64,000 bases of DNA from Aplectana chamaeleonis (taxonomy: Eukaryota > Nematoda > Chromadorea > Rhabditida > Cosmocercidae), in assembly GCA_029168955.1 (NCBI GenBank), contig JAPDOI010001157.1, forward strand, positions 124,001 through 188,000, in the 5' to 3' direction. Of this stretch, positions 62,841 to 64,000 are shown piece by piece. The notes beneath the pieces were generated by a model, which had not been told where the DNA came from, searched no databases, and saw only the letters and a list, made by a program, of their open reading frames with translations. Within the stretch, counting starts at the first letter, position 1. Each line of letters starts with the position of its first letter. The position numbers and the translations under genes were made by a program.

Positions 62841-64000
62841 TTGGAGAATTTCTCACACCCGTGTCAGAGATGCTCCCACCCAGGTGTTTCAACCCCTTGA
62901 AAAAATTGGAGAATTTCTCACACCCGTGTCAGAAATGCTCCCACCCAGGGGTTCCAACCCCTTGAAAACAACGGAGAATTTCTCACACCAGTGTCAGAAA
63001 TGCTCCCACCCAGGGGTCTCAACCATTGAAAAAAATCGGAGAATCTCTCGCACCCGTGTCAGAAATGCTCCCACCCAGGGGTTTCAACCATTGAAAAAAA
63101 TCGGAGAATTTCTCACACCAGTGTCAGAAATGCTCCCACCCAGGGTTTCAACCCCTTGAAAAAAACGGAGAATTTCTCACACCCGTGTCAGAAATGCTCC
63201 CACCCAGAGGTTTCAACCCTTGAAAAAATTGGAGAATTTCTCACACCCGTGTCAGAAATGCTCCCACCCAGGGTTCCAACCCCTTGAAAAAACAACGGAG
63301 AATTTCATCCACCCGTGTCAGAAATGCTCCCACCCAGGGGTTTCAACCCCTTGAAAAAATCGGAGAATTTCTCACACCCGTGTCAGAAATGCTCCCACCC
63401 AGAGGGTTCCAACCAATTGAAAACAACGGAGAATTTCATCACACCCGTGTCAGAAATGCTCCCACCCAGAGTTCAACCCCTTGAAGAAAATCGGAGAATT
63501 TCTCACACCCGTGTCAGAAATGCTCCCACCCAGGGTTTCAACCCCTTGAAAAAATCGGAGAATCTCTCACACCCGTGTCAGAAATGCTCCCACCCAGGGG
63601 TTTCAACCCCTTGAAAAAAATCGGAGAATTTCTCACACCCGTGTCAGAAATGCTCCCACCCAAGGGTTTCAACCCCTTGAAAAAAATCGGAGAATTTCTC
63701 ACACCCGTGTCAGAAATGCTCCCACCCAAGGGTTTCAACCCCTTGAAAAAATCGGAGAATTTCTCACACCCGTGTCAGAAATGCTCCCACCCAGGGGTTT
63801 CAACCCCTTGAAAACAACGGAGAATTTCATCCACCCGTGTCAGAAATGCTCCCACCCAGGGGTTTCAACCCCTTGAAAAAAACGGAGAATTTCTCACACC
63901 CGTGTCAGAAATGCTCCCACCCAGGGGTTTCAACCCCTTGAAAAAAACGGAGAATTTCTCACACCCGTGTCAGAAATGCTCCCACCCAGGGGTTTCAACC
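62841..64000. repeat. Satellite B, right-hand domain with ACAACGG and AAACGG variants
   Basis: Units return to 65/66 bp. New variants appear: TTGAAAACAACGGAG (about 62963, 63287, 63420 and 63811), ATTTCATCCACCCG (about 63305 and 63827), and AAAAAACGG replacing AAAAAATCGG near the right edge. These mark a third subpopulation that continues beyond the window. Confidence 0.8.

Larger units (their letters stand above)
15724..64000. repeat. Satellite B: 65/66-bp tandem array
   Basis: About 48.3 kb of head-to-tail monomers, roughly 740 copies, running off the right edge. In order, each unit has GGAGAATTTCTCACACCCG, TGTCAGAAATGCTCCCACCC, AGGGGTTTCAACCCCTTG and a run of six or seven A, then TC. The A-run length makes units 65 or 66 bp. 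Composition is about 48% GC with a strong C excess on the plus strand (about 20 C to 12 G). Common variants are TTTC or TTCC in the palindromic core, CGG or TGG after the A-run, and CCCAGGAG, CCCAGAG or CACTCAAG in the middle. Open frames of up to 469 codons arise where 66-bp units follow one another; each ends where a 65-bp unit shifts phase. Confidence 0.98.

Noticed and set aside
15724..64000. CRISPR-like array, because of regular short repeats with a palindromic core
   Set aside because: There are no unique spacers: the whole unit repeats. The host signals are eukaryotic and no cas genes are present.
15724..64000. RNA polymerase III promoter boxes in the satellite B monomer (TGTCAGAAATG like an A box, GGTTCCAACCC like a B box), suggesting a tRNA-derived repeat
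   Set aside because: Each has one mismatch to the consensus, the commoner TTTC form fits the B box worse, and the boxes are only 12 bp apart, too close for a normal type 2 promoter. No cloverleaf can be drawn.
1..64000. Telomeric repeat tracts
   Set aside because: No run of TTAGGC, TTAGG or TTAGGG type repeats is present, so proximity to a chromosome end cannot be argued from this window.

Overview
This window is almost entirely satellite DNA. Two unrelated tandem arrays, together about 57 kb of the 64 kb, flank a 6.4 kb island of ordinary sequence. Large satellite blocks, a mariner-family DNA transposon relic with TA target duplications, GT-AG intron-like signals and TATA boxes with no operon structure all point to an animal nuclear genome. 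The cecropia-like mariner ends and some AT-rich spacer make a nematode or arthropod plausible, but the sequence alone does not settle the host.

Layout. Positions 1-8704 are satellite A, built from 21-bp units that alternate in two types to give a 42-bp dimer; the array continues past the left edge. Positions 8705 to about 9310 are the decaying edge of satellite A: heavily mutated monomers that fade into unrelated sequence. Positions 9311-15723 are the single-copy island. It holds an internally deleted mariner element (10314-11225) with both terminal inverted repeats and a frameshifted transposase; a weak, phase-consistent minus-strand spliced gene model (12093-12576); some anonymous open stretches; a second TATA box (about 14176); a GC-rich 30-32-bp minisatellite (14425-14517); and a degenerate GATC-rich repeat zone (14560-15054).

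Positions 15724-64000 are satellite B, roughly 740 monomers of 65/66 bp, starting abruptly and running off the right edge. From about 44.87 to 62.84 kb it is interspersed with a 54-bp form of the monomer that lacks one precise 12-bp block, with marker variants that recur in fixed order (higher-order repeats), and with scattered scars of truncated monomers.

No intact, recognisable protein-coding gene is present. The many long open frames inside both satellites are by-products of unit lengths divisible by three (21, 42, 54 and 66). They are open on both strands, and are broken wherever a 20- or 65-bp unit occurs. The main interest is in satellite architecture: the domain-restricted 12-bp-deletion monomer, long-range exchange of variant cassettes, the contrasting edges of the two arrays, and the dyads inside the satellite B monomer. 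The mariner deletion derivative is the clearest conventional feature.
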